Shown: positions 7,698 to 17,937, counted from the first letter of the stretch. The stretch is 64,000 bases of DNA from Oscillospiraceae bacterium (GCA_015068135.1 SVLB01000005.1:22004-86003); one strand, 5' to 3'. The notes: generated by a model from the sequence alone, not told the origin. Numbers and translations are program-made.

Positions 7698-9881
7698 ATG
7701 ACCAAGCGTATTTTGGCTCTGGTTCTGGCCCTGGTTATGTGCGTTTCCGTCTTCGCCGGCTGCTCCGGTGAGACCGAGACCAAGTCTACCGAGCCCAAGA
7801 CCACCACTCCCGCTGGCACTGAGCCCGCCGGCACCGAGGCAACGACTGAAGGCACCGAGCCCGTCGTAGAAGACGACTACGATGCAATCAGCACCGAGAT
7901 CTACAACAAGGTTCTTGGCGAGTTCTATACTTACTACCAGGCTGCCAAGGAAGAGACCAATGTTGCTAAGCGTCAGGCCCTGATGGCGATTGCCGAGGCT
8001 AAGATGCTCAGCGCCGGTATCTTCCTGCCCACCACCTCTCAGGGTGGTAACTACGCCATGACCCGCGTCGCTCCCTACACCAACACTCCTGTTCTGTGGG
8101 GCAACGACACTTACCGTTACCACGACCGTATCGTCGTCACCGAGCCCATCGAAGCTGCTCACATTGCTGAGATGAAGGCTAAGTGGGGCGAGCTGCTGGG
8201 TACCGGCGAGTACGAAGCCTGGGTCAAGGAGTACCTGACCGAGAAGGGCTACGAGACCAAGGATCATCATAACTTCTACTTTGATGCTGACCCCGAAAGC
8301 TGGGACGTTCTGGCTACTTCCAACGCCGCTGACTCCGAGATCCTGGTCAACACCTACGACGGCCTGTACGAGTACGACATGGAGAACACCCTGCAGCCCG
8401 CTCTGGCTGAGAGCTACACCGTGTCCGAGGACGGCACTGTCTACACCTTCAAGCTCCGCGAGGGCATGAAGTGGGTCGACAACCAGGGCCGTGAGGTTGC
8501 TGACGTTACCGCTGACGACTTCGTTGCCGGTATGCAGCACATGATGGACGCCATGGGCGGCCTGGAGTACCTGGTTGAGGGCGTTATCGTCAACGCTCAC
8601 GAGTATATCCAGGGCGATGTGACTGACTTCGCTGAGGTCGGTGTTAAGGCTGTTGACGAGCTGACTGTTGAGTACACTCTGTGCCAGCCCACCTCTTACT
8701 TCATGACCATGCTGGGCTACGGCGTGTTCGCTCCCATGAGCCGTTCCTACTACGAGTCCAAGGGCGGTAAGTTCGGTGACGAGTTCGTTTCCGACGCTGA
8801 GGACTACACCTACGGCAAGGGCCCCGACTCCATCGCTTACTGCGGTCCCTTCGTCATCACCAACTTCACCTCCAACAACACCATCGCTTTCGAGACCAAC
8901 GAGACCTACTGGAACGCTGAGGGCAACAACCTGAAGTCCATGACCTTCCTGTACACCGACGGTTCCGATCCTCAGAAGCCCTACAATGACTTCTTTGACG
9001 GCGTTGTTGACTCCATGGGCATGACCGTTGAGCGTGTCACCATGGCTAAGGATGCCGGCACCTTCGACACCTACGCTTACGTTTCCGAGACTGACGCTAC
9101 CACCTACTGCGGCTTCTTCAATGTTAACCGCGCTGCTTTCGCTAACTTCAACAACGCCGAGGTCGGTGTCTCCCCCAAGACTGAGGAAGAGATCGCCCGT
9201 ACCGGCGCTGCTATGCTGAACCAGCACTTCCGTCTGGCTCTGGCTATGTCCATCGACCGTGGCGCTTATAACGCTCAGTCCGTGGGCGAAGACCTGAAGT
9301 ACAACTCTCTGGTCAACTCCTACACTCCCGGCACCTTCGTGTTCCTGGGCGAGGATGTGACCGTTGAGATCAACGGCACCGAGACCACCTTCCCCGCCGG
9401 CACTCAGTACGGCGAGATCGTGCAGGCTCAGCTGGATGCAGACGGCGTTGCTCTGAAGGTTTGGAACGGCACCTCCAGCGCCGGCTTCGACGGTTGGTTC
9501 AACCCCGAGGCTTGTGCCGCTGAGCTGGCCATCGCTGCTGAAGAGCTGGCCGCTGAGGGCGTTGAGATCTCTGCTGAGAACCCCATCTACCTGGATATCC
9601 CCGTGCGTACCGACAGCACCACCAGCATGAACCAGAAGCAGGCCATGAAGCAGTCCATCGAGGCTACTACCAATGGCATGATCATGGTCAACCTGGTTGA
9701 GTACGCTACCCGCGACAACTACCTGGATGCTACCTACTGGTACACTGCAGGTAACGAAGCCAACTTCGACCTGAACGACGGCTCCGGCTGGGGTCCCGAC
9801 TACGGTGATCCTCAGACCTACCTGGACACCATGCTGCCTGACTACGCTGGCTACATGACCAAGAGCCTGGGTATTTTCTAA
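7698..9881 (+). CDS. ABC oligopeptide-binding lipoprotein (SBP family 5)
   Basis: A 727-residue lipoprotein. The signal peptide ends in the lipobox VFAGC (Cys about 21) and is followed by a Thr/Glu/Pro-rich linker. The family 5 solute-binding domain is seen from about residue 215: LQPALAESYTVSEDG, FKLREGMKW and VTADDFVAGM are typical of OppA/DppA. It would capture peptides outside the membrane for the permeases downstream. About 150 residues between linker and canonical domain are extra. Codon use (CGT, GCT, GAC, ACC) is strongly biased, as expected for abundant proteins. ATG 7698 is 9 nt from AGGAGG; ATG 7692 is only 3 nt away. Confidence 0.88.
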   Translation: MTKRILALVLALVMCVSVFAGCSGETETKSTEPKTTTPAGTEPAGTEATTEGTEPVVEDDYDAISTEIYNKVLGEFYTYYQAAKEETNVAKRQALMAIAEAKMLSAGIFLPTTSQGGNYAMTRVAPYTNTPVLWGNDTYRYHDRIVVTEPIEAAHIAEMKAKWGELLGTGEYEAWVKEYLTEKGYETKDHHNFYFDADPESWDVLATSNAADSEILVNTYDGLYEYDMENTLQPALAESYTVSEDGTVYTFKLREGMKWVDNQGREVADVTADDFVAGMQHMMDAMGGLEYLVEGVIVNAHEYIQGDVTDFAEVGVKAVDELTVEYTLCQPTSYFMTMLGYGVFAPMSRSYYESKGGKFGDEFVSDAEDYTYGKGPDSIAYCGPFVITNFTSNNTIAFETNETYWNAEGNNLKSMTFLYTDGSDPQKPYNDFFDGVVDSMGMTVERVTMAKDAGTFDTYAYVSETDATTYCGFFNVNRAAFANFNNAEVGVSPKTEEEIARTGAAMLNQHFRLALAMSIDRGAYNAQSVGEDLKYNSLVNSYTPGTFVFLGEDVTVEINGTETTFPAGTQYGEIVQAQLDADGVALKVWNGTSSAGFDGWFNPEACAAELAIAAEELAAEGVEISAENPIYLDIPVRTDSTTSMNQKQAMKQSIEATTNGMIMVNLVEYATRDNYLDATYWYTAGNEANFDLNDGSGWGPDYGDPQTYLDTMLPDYAGYMTKSLGIF

Positions 9882-9904
9882 TCGAAGGCCTGATCGCATA
9901 AACC

Positions 9905-10010
9905 TCAGGAGGATGGACTTCGGTTCATCCTCCTGAACTGCCTAATTGACAGAAAATGCTGCCCTCAGTGTTTTTAGAGGGAAGGCAAAGCATTGAGGGC
10001 AGTATTTTCT
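9905..10010 (+). terminator. Two hairpins between binding protein and permeases
   Basis: A stem TCAGGAGGATG/CATCCTCCTGA at 9905-9936 is followed by a 17-bp stem with one mismatch at 9951-9967 and 9994-10010. Neither has a clean 3' T-run beyond TATTTTCT. Such intercistronic stems commonly protect the upstream message and reduce read-through, giving more binding protein than permease; that role here is inferred. Confidence 0.5.
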
Positions 10011-10043
10011 AAAAGATCCAATACATGAGATGAGTGAACGAGT

Positions 10044-11618
10044 ATGAGTAAGTATTTAATCAAACGTATCCTCAGGAGTCTGGTTTCGGTGGTGATCGTC
10101 ATCGCGGTGATCATGGTGATGATCTACTCCTTCCTGGATAAGCGTTCTATCTTTGCCAACGACCCGGTGTTCACCAAGCAGAAGAACAACTCCCGGGAAG
10201 TCTATCAGATGCAGCAGTGGGAGAAGTACGGCTATTTGGACTATGTGCCCTATGTCGATTACCTGACCCAGGAGCTGAAGGCCGGAAGACTGGACGAGGA
10301 GACCTTCAAGTCCGTTTCCAAGCTGGGCAAAAATGCGGGCGCCGACAGTGATGCCGTAGCAGAGTATGTAAAGAAATTTACAGATAAGTATGAAAAGGAC
10401 GGCTATCAGGTCCGCCGCCTGGACGGCATCATGAAGGGCAAGACCAAAAAGTATCAGGACGGCGGTCAGCCCCAGCTGTTTGCCTATAAGGATATTCCTG
10501 TGATCAACCGTCTGTTCAGCTATTTGGGCGGTATTTTCTCCGTGGATAATATTCACAATGCCTCCGGCGATGTGGGGGAACGCGGTCTGGAATTTACCCT
10601 GTATGATCCGGCTTACGGCGGAGAGAAGTTCTCCCCTGCCATCCTGGGTAACGGCACCACCCACAAGTACCTGCTGTACTTCGACGGCAATTTCCCCTAT
10701 ATCCATCAGAACCTTCTGACCATTAACCTGGGCAAGTCTTACTCTGTGAATAAGGACGTGGATGTGTTTACCACCATGACCGATTCCCAGGGCTCCTATG
10801 TCCGGTCCACGGTCACCTACCCCTCCGGGGTGGTGGAGTTTACCGCTGACGATCTGCACTCTGCTACCTATTCAGAAGGCTCTCGGGAAAACGGTACGCT
10901 GAACCAGAAATACTATGTGGATGACTACACGGTGGTCAATACCGTCAAGTCCGGTATGTCCAAGATGGGCTACTCCTTTGTCATTGGCATTATTGCGGTT
11001 TTGCTGTCCTACTTCCTGGCGATCCCCCTGGGCATTACCATGGCCCTGCGGAAGGATAAGCTTTTGGACAAGCTGGGAACCATCTATATCGTGTTCATCA
11101 CGGCAGTTCCCTCTCTTGCGTATATCTTCCTGTTCCGCTCCATCGGCGGCAGAATGGGTCTGCCCACTACCTTCGATATGCAGAATCCCACCTGGATCAT
11201 GTATATCCTGCCCATCGTCTCTCTGGCCCTGCCCTCCATTGCAAACCTTATGAAATGGCTGCGCCGGTATATGATCGATCAGATGAACGCCGACTATGTA
11301 AAGTTTGCCCGGTCCGGCGGCCTGAGCGAGGGACAGATCTTCCGTAAGCATATTCTGAAAAATGCCATCATTCCCATTGTCCACGGCATCCCTGCCGGTG
11401 TGCTGGGCGCCCTGACCGGTGCCATCATCACCGAGCGTGTGTATGTGGTCCCCGGTATCGGTAATGTGCTGACCACTGCCATCAATGCCTATGATAACGG
11501 CGTGATCGTGGGCGTTGCCCTGTTCTATGCGATTTTGACCGTCACTTCTGTGATTTTGGGCGACCTGCTCATGTCCATGCTGGATCCCAGAATCAACTTC
11601 ACATCGAAAGCGAGGTAA
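10044..11618 (+). CDS. Peptide ABC permease, DppB/OppB type, with large insertion
   Basis: A 524-residue membrane protein. TM1 lies at about residues 12-32. An extracytoplasmic region of about 265 residues with no membrane segment follows, then the usual five-helix permease core from about residue 305. The EAA-type coupling loop is visible as DYVKFARSGGLSEGQIFRKHILKNA near 420. Ordinary OppB/DppB proteins are about 310 residues, so the domain between TM1 and TM2 is a large addition, presumably facing the binding protein. Start ATG 10044 with a weak GA-rich site upstream. Confidence 0.87.
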   Translation: MSKYLIKRILRSLVSVVIVIAVIMVMIYSFLDKRSIFANDPVFTKQKNNSREVYQMQQWEKYGYLDYVPYVDYLTQELKAGRLDEETFKSVSKLGKNAGADSDAVAEYVKKFTDKYEKDGYQVRRLDGIMKGKTKKYQDGGQPQLFAYKDIPVINRLFSYLGGIFSVDNIHNASGDVGERGLEFTLYDPAYGGEKFSPAILGNGTTHKYLLYFDGNFPYIHQNLLTINLGKSYSVNKDVDVFTTMTDSQGSYVRSTVTYPSGVVEFTADDLHSATYSEGSRENGTLNQKYYVDDYTVVNTVKSGMSKMGYSFVIGIIAVLLSYFLAIPLGITMALRKDKLLDKLGTIYIVFITAVPSLAYIFLFRSIGGRMGLPTTFDMQNPTWIMYILPIVSLALPSIANLMKWLRRYMIDQMNADYVKFARSGGLSEGQIFRKHILKNAIIPIVHGIPAGVLGALTGAIITERVYVVPGIGNVLTTAINAYDNGVIVGVALFYAILTVTSVILGDLLMSMLDPRINFTSKAR

Positions 11619-11624
11619 TGACAT

Positions 11625-12611
11625 ATGAATGAGAAACTTGTCAATCTTGATGAATTTAATATGTCCGATGCCGAGCTTTTTGCCCCTGTCAACCAGGATG
11701 AACTGGCTTCGGAGCGGATCACCGCACCCCGGTACTCCTACTGGAGATCCGTGTTCCGGGTATTCTTCCGGAAGAAGATCAATGTGATCCTTTTGAGCGT
11801 TCTGGTGCTTTTGCTGGTGTTCATCTACGTCTATCCCATGGTGATCGGCTATGAGGCTGACGACCGGTTCGCAAACCTTTTGGATCCGGACGGCAAGCAT
11901 CTGACACCTGCCGCGGCTATGGAGCATTACGGAAGCAATATCCATTGGATCTTGGGCTCCGGTGCCTCCGGTGAGTCCACCTTCGATGCCATTTGGTATG
12001 GCTCCTCCATTTCTGTGACCCTGGCATTGGTGTGCGCTCTGATCAATATGACCGTGGGCGTGATCATCGGCGCGGTATGGGGCTTTAGCAAGAAATTTGA
12101 CCTGTTTATGACAGAGGTCTACAATGTTATTGCCAATGTGCCCTATATCCTTTTGATCTCCGTGGTGGTTTTGATCATGTCCGCCAGTTTCTGGTCCATG
12201 GTTTTTGCCTTGACCATTACAGGCTGGGTGGCCATCGCCTACTTTATCCGTACCCAGGTCATTATTATCCGTGACCGGGAGTACAACCTGGCTTCCCGGT
12301 GCCTGGGTACCCCCATTACCCGGATCGCCTCCAAGAACATCCTGCCCTTTATGACCTCCGTGATCGTGACCCTGGCCGCTGCCGAGATCCCCTCCTATAT
12401 TTCCTATGAGGTGTTCCTCAGCTATATCGGTATGGGCCTGAAGGATATGTCTTTGGGTAAGATCATTGAGGATGCCCAGGCCTCCATGCTCACTCCCGGT
12501 TGGGAGATCGAGTTCTGGGCCCCTGTGGCAGTTGCCTCTATCATTACCGTTGTTTTGTACGTGGTTGGACAAAACCTGGGTGACGCTTCCGATCCCAGGA
12601 CCCATATGTGA
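11625..12611 (+). CDS. Peptide ABC permease, DppC/OppC type
   Basis: A 328-residue inner-membrane permease that pairs with the preceding subunit. An N-terminal cytoplasmic stretch precedes TM1 (about 52-72), and the core has the coupling motif YNLASRCLGTPITRIASKNILPF near 220-245. The C-terminal half carries the OppC hallmark SYEVFLSYIGMGLKDMSLGKIIEDAQ. The start at 11625 lies 7 bp after the previous stop with GAGG in the gap. The stop overlaps the region that holds the next gene's Shine-Dalgarno, consistent with one operon. Confidence 0.88.
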   Translation: MNEKLVNLDEFNMSDAELFAPVNQDELASERITAPRYSYWRSVFRVFFRKKINVILLSVLVLLLVFIYVYPMVIGYEADDRFANLLDPDGKHLTPAAAMEHYGSNIHWILGSGASGESTFDAIWYGSSISVTLALVCALINMTVGVIIGAVWGFSKKFDLFMTEVYNVIANVPYILLISVVVLIMSASFWSMVFALTITGWVAIAYFIRTQVIIIRDREYNLASRCLGTPITRIASKNILPFMTSVIVTLAAAEIPSYISYEVFLSYIGMGLKDMSLGKIIEDAQASMLTPGWEIEFWAPVAVASIITVVLYVVGQNLGDASDPRTHM

Positions 12612-12619
12612 GGTGCCCC

Positions 12620-14368
12620 ATGGAGAATAAAAAGGTTTTATTGTCCGTGAAGGACCTGCACGTGAAATTCCGTGTCCGTGGCAGGACCCTGACTGCCATC
12701 CGGGGCATTTCCCTGGATTTCTACGAAAACGAGTCCGTTGCCATCGTGGGTGAGTCCGGCTCCGGTAAGTCTGTCTTTACCAAGACCTTTGCCGGTATGC
12801 TGGACAGCAACGGCTATATCAGCGAGGGCTCCATCGTCTTCAACGACCCGGAGCTGGCAGATACGGTGGTCAAGTACGACCGCTCTGCCAAAAATGCGGT
12901 ATTGCGCACCGCAAAGAAGCTGGACAGCTATTCTAAGCTGGAGCTGGGTGCAGAGCTGTTCTGTCAGATGGAGCAGCTGAAGAAGGAGCGCAAGGACCGG
13001 GAGGGTCTCAGTGAGGAAGAGCGTCAGAAGCTGACCGATACCATTGCGGACCTGAAGTTTAAGCGCACCGAGCTGTTTAACCAGCGGCAGACCGTGGACC
13101 GTTCCAAGGAGCGTGCCCGGTACTATAAGATGGGCGCTGAGCTCAAGGCCATGGACCTGCAGATCAAGAATCTGACCAAAGAAGAAGCCAAGGCCCTGAC
13201 GGTCCATAAGAAGGCCGCCAAGGCAGATACCGCCTACAATACCCAGTATGCCGAGAACATGGCAAAGCTGAAGCAGGAATACCAGCAGGCCACCGCGGGA
13301 GAAATCTCCCAGGAAACCCGGGAGCGGAACCTGATTTTGGCGAAGGAAATGTATCTGAGCGTGGGCCGATTCGGTGCCATCAAGCGCCGCAGCCACCTCC
13401 GCAAGCTGGTAAAGTGCTTCAAAAAGGCTATGCAGGTGGGTGCGGAGCTGAATAACGAGAAGGTCCGTAACGACCTGTTTGACCAGGTGGCCTTCCGTGT
13501 GAGGTACCTGGATGAGACCCAGGATCAGCTTCATGGCATTTGCATTTTGAACCTGGCACAGGTGAAGTATGGCAAGGACTGGACCAAGATCCGCGGCGGC
13601 AAGATCGCAACGGTGTTCCAGGACCCCATGACCTCCCTGAACCCCATCCTTACCATTGGCAAGCAGATCACCTCCGTGATTTTGCAGCATCAGAACTGCT
13701 CCGAGACCGAGGCAAGACAGCGCGCCCTGATCCTCATGAAGAAGGTGGGCATCCCCAATGCCGAGAAGCGGTTTGATGATTACCCCTTCCAGTATTCCGG
13801 CGGTATGCGCCAGCGTATCGTTATCGCCATTGCCCTGTCCTGCCAGCCCAAGATCCTGATCTGTGACGAGCCTACTACGGCTTTGGACGTGACCATTCAG
13901 GCACAGATTTTGAAGCTGATCAAGGACCTGCAGAAGGAATTTGGCTATACCATCGTGTTCATCACCCATGACCTGGGTGTGGTTGCCAACATTGCTGACC
14001 GTGTGGCTGTGCTCTATGCCGGTCAGATGATCGAAGTGGGTACTGCTGAGGAGGTCTTCTACGATCCCCGGCATCCCTATACCTGGGCGCTGCTGTCCAG
14101 CCTGCCCCAGTTGGCACAGAGAAACACCAAGCTTTATTCCATTACCGGCACACCCCCCTCCTTGTACAACAAGATCGTGGGCGATGCCTTTGCACCCCGC
14201 AATCCCTACTGTCTGAAGATCGATACCCTGAAGGAGCCTCCTATGTTTAAGGTTTCCGAGACCCATTACGCCAAGACCTGGCTGCTGGATCCCAGAGCCC
14301 CCAAGACGGAGAAGCCCGAGATCATTCAGAATATCCATGAAAAGCTTACAGAAGCATTCAATATCTAA
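12620..14368 (+). CDS. Peptide ABC ATPase, OppD/DppD type, with ~230-aa helical insertion
   Basis: A 582-residue ATP-binding subunit. Walker A is GESGSGKS (44-51), the Q-loop is [12 protein letters not shown] with Gln about 334, the signature is YSGGMRQR about 392-399, and Walker B is [12 protein letters not shown] about 411-422. In usual OppD proteins (about 330 aa) the Q-loop lies some 50 residues after Walker A; here about 280 residues separate them. The insertion (about 90-320) is highly charged and looks like alpha-helical coiled coil, for example [20 protein letters not shown]. The ATG at 12620 has GAGG 6 nt upstream; a GTG at 12608 is less likely. Confidence 0.87.
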   Translation: MENKKVLLSVKDLHVKFRVRGRTLTAIRGISLDFYENESVAIVGESGSGKSVFTKTFAGMLDSNGYISEGSIVFNDPELADTVVKYDRSAKNAVLRTAKKLDSYSKLELGAELFCQMEQLKKERKDREGLSEEERQKLTDTIADLKFKRTELFNQRQTVDRSKERARYYKMGAELKAMDLQIKNLTKEEAKALTVHKKAAKADTAYNTQYAENMAKLKQEYQQATAGEISQETRERNLILAKEMYLSVGRFGAIKRRSHLRKLVKCFKKAMQVGAELNNEKVRNDLFDQVAFRVRYLDETQDQLHGICILNLAQVKYGKDWTKIRGGKIATVFQDPMTSLNPILTIGKQITSVILQHQNCSETEARQRALILMKKVGIPNAEKRFDDYPFQYSGGMRQRIVIAIALSCQPKILICDEPTTALDVTIQAQILKLIKDLQKEFGYTIVFITHDLGVVANIADRVAVLYAGQMIEVGTAEEVFYDPRHPYTWALLSSLPQLAQRNTKLYSITGTPPSLYNKIVGDAFAPRNPYCLKIDTLKEPPMFKVSETHYAKTWLLDPRAPKTEKPEIIQNIHEKLTEAFNI

Positions 14369-14381
14369 GGAGGTGGCTGTT

Positions 14382-15674
14382 GTGAGCAAAGAGAAACTTG
14401 TTAAGCATTTGCCGGCCAGCGGCCCCCTGGATGAAAACGGCAGAGAGATCCTGCTGTCCGTAAAGAATGTGGACATCACCTTCGGTAAGGGTGACAGCGC
14501 AGTGCGCGCCGTAAAGAACGCCAATTTCGACATCTATAAGGGCGAGACCTTCTCCCTGGTAGGTGAGTCCGGCTCCGGTAAGACCACCATTGGCCGTGCT
14601 GTGATCCGGGTCAACCCCTGCGCCGCCGGTGAGATCCAGTATAAGGGCGTGCGCATTTCCGGTAAGACCACCAAGACTTTGGACCGGGAAGTGATCCGCA
14701 ATATCCAGATGGTATTCCAGGATCCTGCCGCATCCCTCAACGAGCGTGCCACCGTGGACTACATCGTCTCCGAGGGTCTTTACAACTTCCATTTGTATAA
14801 GAATAAGGCCGACCGTGTGGCAAAGGTGGAGAAGATGATCGAGGAGGTAGGCCTGCTTCCCGAGCATCTGACCCGTTACCCCCACGAGTTCTCCGGCGGT
14901 CAGCGCCAGCGTATTGGCCTGGCCCGTGCCATGGTTATGGAGCCGGAGTTGGTCATTGCGGACGAGCCCATTTCCGCACTGGATGTGTCCATCCGTGCCC
15001 AGGTGCTGAATCTGCTGAAAAAGTTCCAGAAGGAACGGGACGTGACCTATCTGTTCATCGCCCACGACCTTTCCATCGTGCGGTTCATTTCCGACCGCAT
15101 CGGCGTGATCTATAAGGGCGATATCGTGGAGATCGCGGAGGCCGAGGAGCTGTTCGATTATCCTCTGCACCCTTATACCCGCAGTCTGATCTCTGCCATT
15201 CCCATCCCCGACCCCAAGCTGGAAAAGAATAAGGTGCTGTTTACCTACGATCCCAGCATCCATGATTACTCCGAGGACAAGCCTCAGCTGACGGATATTG
15301 GCCACGGCCACTATGTCTACGGCAATGCCAAGGAGATCGAGGAGTACAAGCGTATCCGGGAGTCCGGCGAGAAGCTCAAGTCCATCACCATTTTGGATGA
15401 GGCAGAGCTTGCCGCCCAGGGCAAGACCGCCGAGGATTACCTGCCCAGTGGCGAGTATATCCTGGACACCCCCATTCACGATACCGGCAGCCGTTGGTAT
15501 AAGTTTGCGTCCTTCTTCCTGCCTCCGGTGGGTTTCATTGCCGGATGGCTGTTCAAGCGGAAGAATTATATGCGCAACTATAAGGCCTGTAAACGGGGTG
15601 CCGTTGCCGGCCTGATCACCCTGGGCGCTGTTGTGGGCCTGTTTGCGGCATTGCTTGGCCTGGCTGTGATCTAG
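14382..15674 (+). CDS. Peptide ABC ATPase, OppF/DppF type, with C-terminal membrane tail
   Basis: A 430-residue second ATPase of the transporter. Walker A is GESGSGKTT at about 60-68, the Q-loop [13 protein letters not shown] near 112, the signature EFSGGQRQR near 170 and Walker [15 protein letters not shown] near 190. After the usual OppF C-terminal region a tail of about 65 residues contains two hydrophobic segments, [17 protein letters not shown] and [20 protein letters not shown], which is abnormal for a cytoplasmic ATPase. The GTG at 14382 follows AAGGAGG at 14367-14373; an upstream ATG at 14337 lies inside the previous gene. Confidence 0.85.
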   Translation: MSKEKLVKHLPASGPLDENGREILLSVKNVDITFGKGDSAVRAVKNANFDIYKGETFSLVGESGSGKTTIGRAVIRVNPCAAGEIQYKGVRISGKTTKTLDREVIRNIQMVFQDPAASLNERATVDYIVSEGLYNFHLYKNKADRVAKVEKMIEEVGLLPEHLTRYPHEFSGGQRQRIGLARAMVMEPELVIADEPISALDVSIRAQVLNLLKKFQKERDVTYLFIAHDLSIVRFISDRIGVIYKGDIVEIAEAEELFDYPLHPYTRSLISAIPIPDPKLEKNKVLFTYDPSIHDYSEDKPQLTDIGHGHYVYGNAKEIEEYKRIRESGEKLKSITILDEAELAAQGKTAEDYLPSGEYILDTPIHDTGSRWYKFASFFLPPVGFIAGWLFKRKNYMRNYKACKRGAVAGLITLGAVVGLFAALLGLAVI

Positions 15675-15675
15675 T

Positions 15676-16920
15676 ATGGACAGAGCCAAAAAAGAAGCCA
15701 TGATCCGGGAGGCCCGAAAGCCCAAGGCCCCGAAGGATATCCAGGTGGAGAGCAAGAATACCCGGGTCCGGGTGATCCTGCTGATCTGCAGTGTGGTAGT
15801 TGCCATTGTGGCGTTGGCCATCGGCTTTTCGGAGGCTTTTTCCACCGAGCCCGGCTGGCATACGGTGGAATCCGGTTCTCAGACCTACCACTGCGGCGGA
15901 GAATTTGCCATGAACTACCATTTCGGTGCTTCCGGCGAGGACCCCACCGACGAGGAAAAGGCAGTGAAACAGCTGTACACCCAGGCTACCGAGGATGCCT
16001 ACCGGATCTTCTACCGGGAGGGCCAGCTGTCCCAGATCCAGCCTGGAAAGCCGGTGAAGGTGGACCCGGCCCTGTATGCCGCTTTGGCACAGATCCAAAG
16101 CTACCAAAACCGGAGCATTTATTTGGCACCTGCCTATGTGGAGTACGACCGGATCTTCCTGGCTACGGATCCTCAGGAGGCGGCCCAGTATGACCCGGTG
16201 CAGGATCTGGAAGTGGCGGCCTATATTGCTGAAATTGCCCGGTTTGCCAACGACCCGGCTATGGTCGATGTGAGGCTGCTGGAGGATTCCACAGTGGAGC
16301 TGGTGGTGGCGAAGGAGTATGCGGACTTTGCCCGGGACAATGCTATCGACTGCTTTTTGGATCTTGGGTGGATGCGCAATGCCTTCATTGCGGATTTCAT
16401 CGCCAAAAGGCTGCAGGATGCAGGCCATACCCACGGGTATTTGGCAAGCTATGACGGCTATACCCGGAATTTGGACACCTCCAACCTGGTTTACAGCCTG
16501 AATCTGTTTGACCGGCTGGACAACAGCCTGGATATTCCCGCGATTATGGACTATCAGGGGGCTATGAGCATCGTCTTTTGGCGCAATTACCCCCTGTCCT
16601 CCAATGACCGCTGGCATTATTTCGATTTCGGAAACGGACGGATCGCTTCGGTATATCTGGACCCTGCGGACGGATCGGAAAAAAGCGCCACGGATAACCT
16701 GGTCAGCTACAGCACCGAAGATGGCTGTGCAGAGATCCTTTTGCAGACGGCTCCGCTGTATTTGACCGAGTTTTTGGACGTGCGGGCCTTGAACGATCTA
16801 GCCGGGGACGGGATCTACAGTATTTGGTTTGAAGGGACCAAGCTGCAAAAAAATGACCCTGATCTTCAGATCAGAGCCAATCCCGAGCTGCCCGATTCCC
16901 CCTACGAGCTAAGTGAATAA
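15676..16920 (+). CDS. Uncharacterised membrane-anchored protein of the peptide ABC operon (possibly ApbE-fold)
   Basis: A 414-residue protein starting 1 bp after the oppF-like stop. A basic cytoplasmic N-terminus is followed by one membrane helix (about 32-52), and the rest is extracytoplasmic. I do not recognise it with certainty. The stretch AIDCFLDLGWMRNAFIADFIAKRL followed by GYLASYDGYTRNLD near 240-285 recalls the part of ApbE flavin transferases where a DLGGIAKGYAVD motif precedes a GGN turn, but the glycines are largely lost, so flavin transfer is doubtful. Its place as the last gene suggests an accessory role in this transporter. Confidence 0.6.
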   Translation: MDRAKKEAMIREARKPKAPKDIQVESKNTRVRVILLICSVVVAIVALAIGFSEAFSTEPGWHTVESGSQTYHCGGEFAMNYHFGASGEDPTDEEKAVKQLYTQATEDAYRIFYREGQLSQIQPGKPVKVDPALYAALAQIQSYQNRSIYLAPAYVEYDRIFLATDPQEAAQYDPVQDLEVAAYIAEIARFANDPAMVDVRLLEDSTVELVVAKEYADFARDNAIDCFLDLGWMRNAFIADFIAKRLQDAGHTHGYLASYDGYTRNLDTSNLVYSLNLFDRLDNSLDIPAIMDYQGAMSIVFWRNYPLSSNDRWHYFDFGNGRIASVYLDPADGSEKSATDNLVSYSTEDGCAEILLQTAPLYLTEFLDVRALNDLAGDGIYSIWFEGTKLQKNDPDLQIRANPELPDSPYELSE

Positions 16921-16925
16921 CCAAG

Positions 16926-16952
16926 AGAGGCTTCTCCCCAGGGAGAAGCTGG
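16926..16952. repeat. REP-like palindrome GCTTCTCCC...GGGAGAAGC
   Basis: GCTTCTCCCCAGGGAGAAGC, a single copy of the repeat that occurs as an inverted pair at 50486-50632. Confidence 0.65.
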
Positions 16953-16953
16953 C

Positions 16954-16982
16954 AAAAAATCGGCTCCTCGGAGCCGATTTTT
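16954..16982 (+). terminator. Terminator of the peptide ABC operon
   Basis: AAAAATCGGCTC-CTCG-GAGCCGATTTTT, the same stem as the terminator at 7266-7293 with one loop change. The 110 bp to the next gene's stop holds nothing else I can support. Confidence 0.88.
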
Positions 16983-17091
16983 GACTAATGCAAAGAGCAA
17001 AATGATGGTCGTGGTCCCAGGTTTCCTGCGAGAAATATCATTTCGGGGTGTCATTGTTATGAAAGTACCACCCCTTACTGTTATAGCTAAC

Positions 17092-17937
17092 TCAAAAGGT
17101 TTCCATGATCCGCTTGGTGCCGGCTTCCAGGGTCTGCTGATCAATGCCGGCCTGCTGTAAGAGGTCATATTCTGTTTCACAGCCGTGGGGGACCTGCCAG
17201 GCACCGGCGTCGGAGCCGGGGGCAATGAGACCGCCCATGGCGGCAAAGCACTGCAGGTTCCGGGTGGTGCTTTCCAGGATCTTTTGCGTTTGTTCGTCGT
17301 CAAAACGGCCCTTTCCCTTGAGGTTTCCCACAGTACTTAAGGTCGGTACCCACACGGTACCGGCATTTTTCATGGCTTCCAGGGCATCCCGGTCCAGATA
17401 GGCCCCATGCTCGATGGAGTCCACCCCCGCCAGGGCGGCGGCCTCCACAGTCCGGGCGCCGTTGCCGTGGGCCATAACTGCCTGTCCCTCCTCGTGGGCG
17501 ATGTGGACGAGTTCTTGGATCAGCGTGGGCGGAAGCCCCTCCTCCGTCAGCCGCCCACAGCAGTCAAAGTCCATAAGTCCGGAGATCATGATCTTCACAA
17601 AATCCGCACCCTCCCGGCGCTGACGGACCACAAGCTTTGCAAATTCTGTGGGATTTTCGTAGGTCAGGCCGATAAATTTTCCGTAATGGCCTGCAAGGCA
17701 CAGGGGCGCGAGGGGGGTCCGGTATGTAATGCCGTAGGCAGGGGCCAAGGCCTTTGCTCTGGCACCTACGCCCCAGCGGTCGCCACCGTCCCGTAAATAG
17801 GTGTAGCCCAGAGCCTGATACCGGGCCAGCCGGGCATGGCACAGGGTCTCGTTTACCCGGTGGGCATGGTCTTCAATGGCGGCTTTCCAATACTGCCCGT
17901 CCAAAACCATGTGAATATGGCAGTCTGCGTTTTTCAT
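17092..17937 (-). CDS. Metal-dependent amidohydrolase
   Basis: A 281-residue TIM-barrel hydrolase of the amidohydrolase superfamily. The metal ligands seen are the HxH pair in ADCHIH (residues about 7-9), a possible bridging Lys in DFVKIMISG near 115, His in MAHGNGA near 156, His in DSIEHGAY near 177 and Asp in APGSDAG near 248. This pattern resembles imidazolonepropionase- and prolidase-like members; the substrate is unknown. The ATG at 17937 overlaps the J-domain gene's stop as ATGA, so translation is probably coupled. Confidence 0.8.
   Translation of the reverse strand: MKNADCHIHMVLDGQYWKAAIEDHAHRVNETLCHARLARYQALGYTYLRDGGDRWGVGARAKALAPAYGITYRTPLAPLCLAGHYGKFIGLTYENPTEFAKLVVRQRREGADFVKIMISGLMDFDCCGRLTEEGLPPTLIQELVHIAHEEGQAVMAHGNGARTVEAAALAGVDSIEHGAYLDRDALEAMKNAGTVWVPTLSTVGNLKGKGRFDDEQTQKILESTTRNLQCFAAMGGLIAPGSDAGAWQVPHGCETEYDLLQQAGIDQQTLEAGTKRIMETF

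Noticed and set aside
7614..9899. A 761-residue open frame on the minus strand opposite the peptide-binding gene
   Set aside because: It mirrors a strongly codon-biased gene, has a Val/Gly/His-rich composition with no recognisable domain and no ribosome binding site; it is a shadow.
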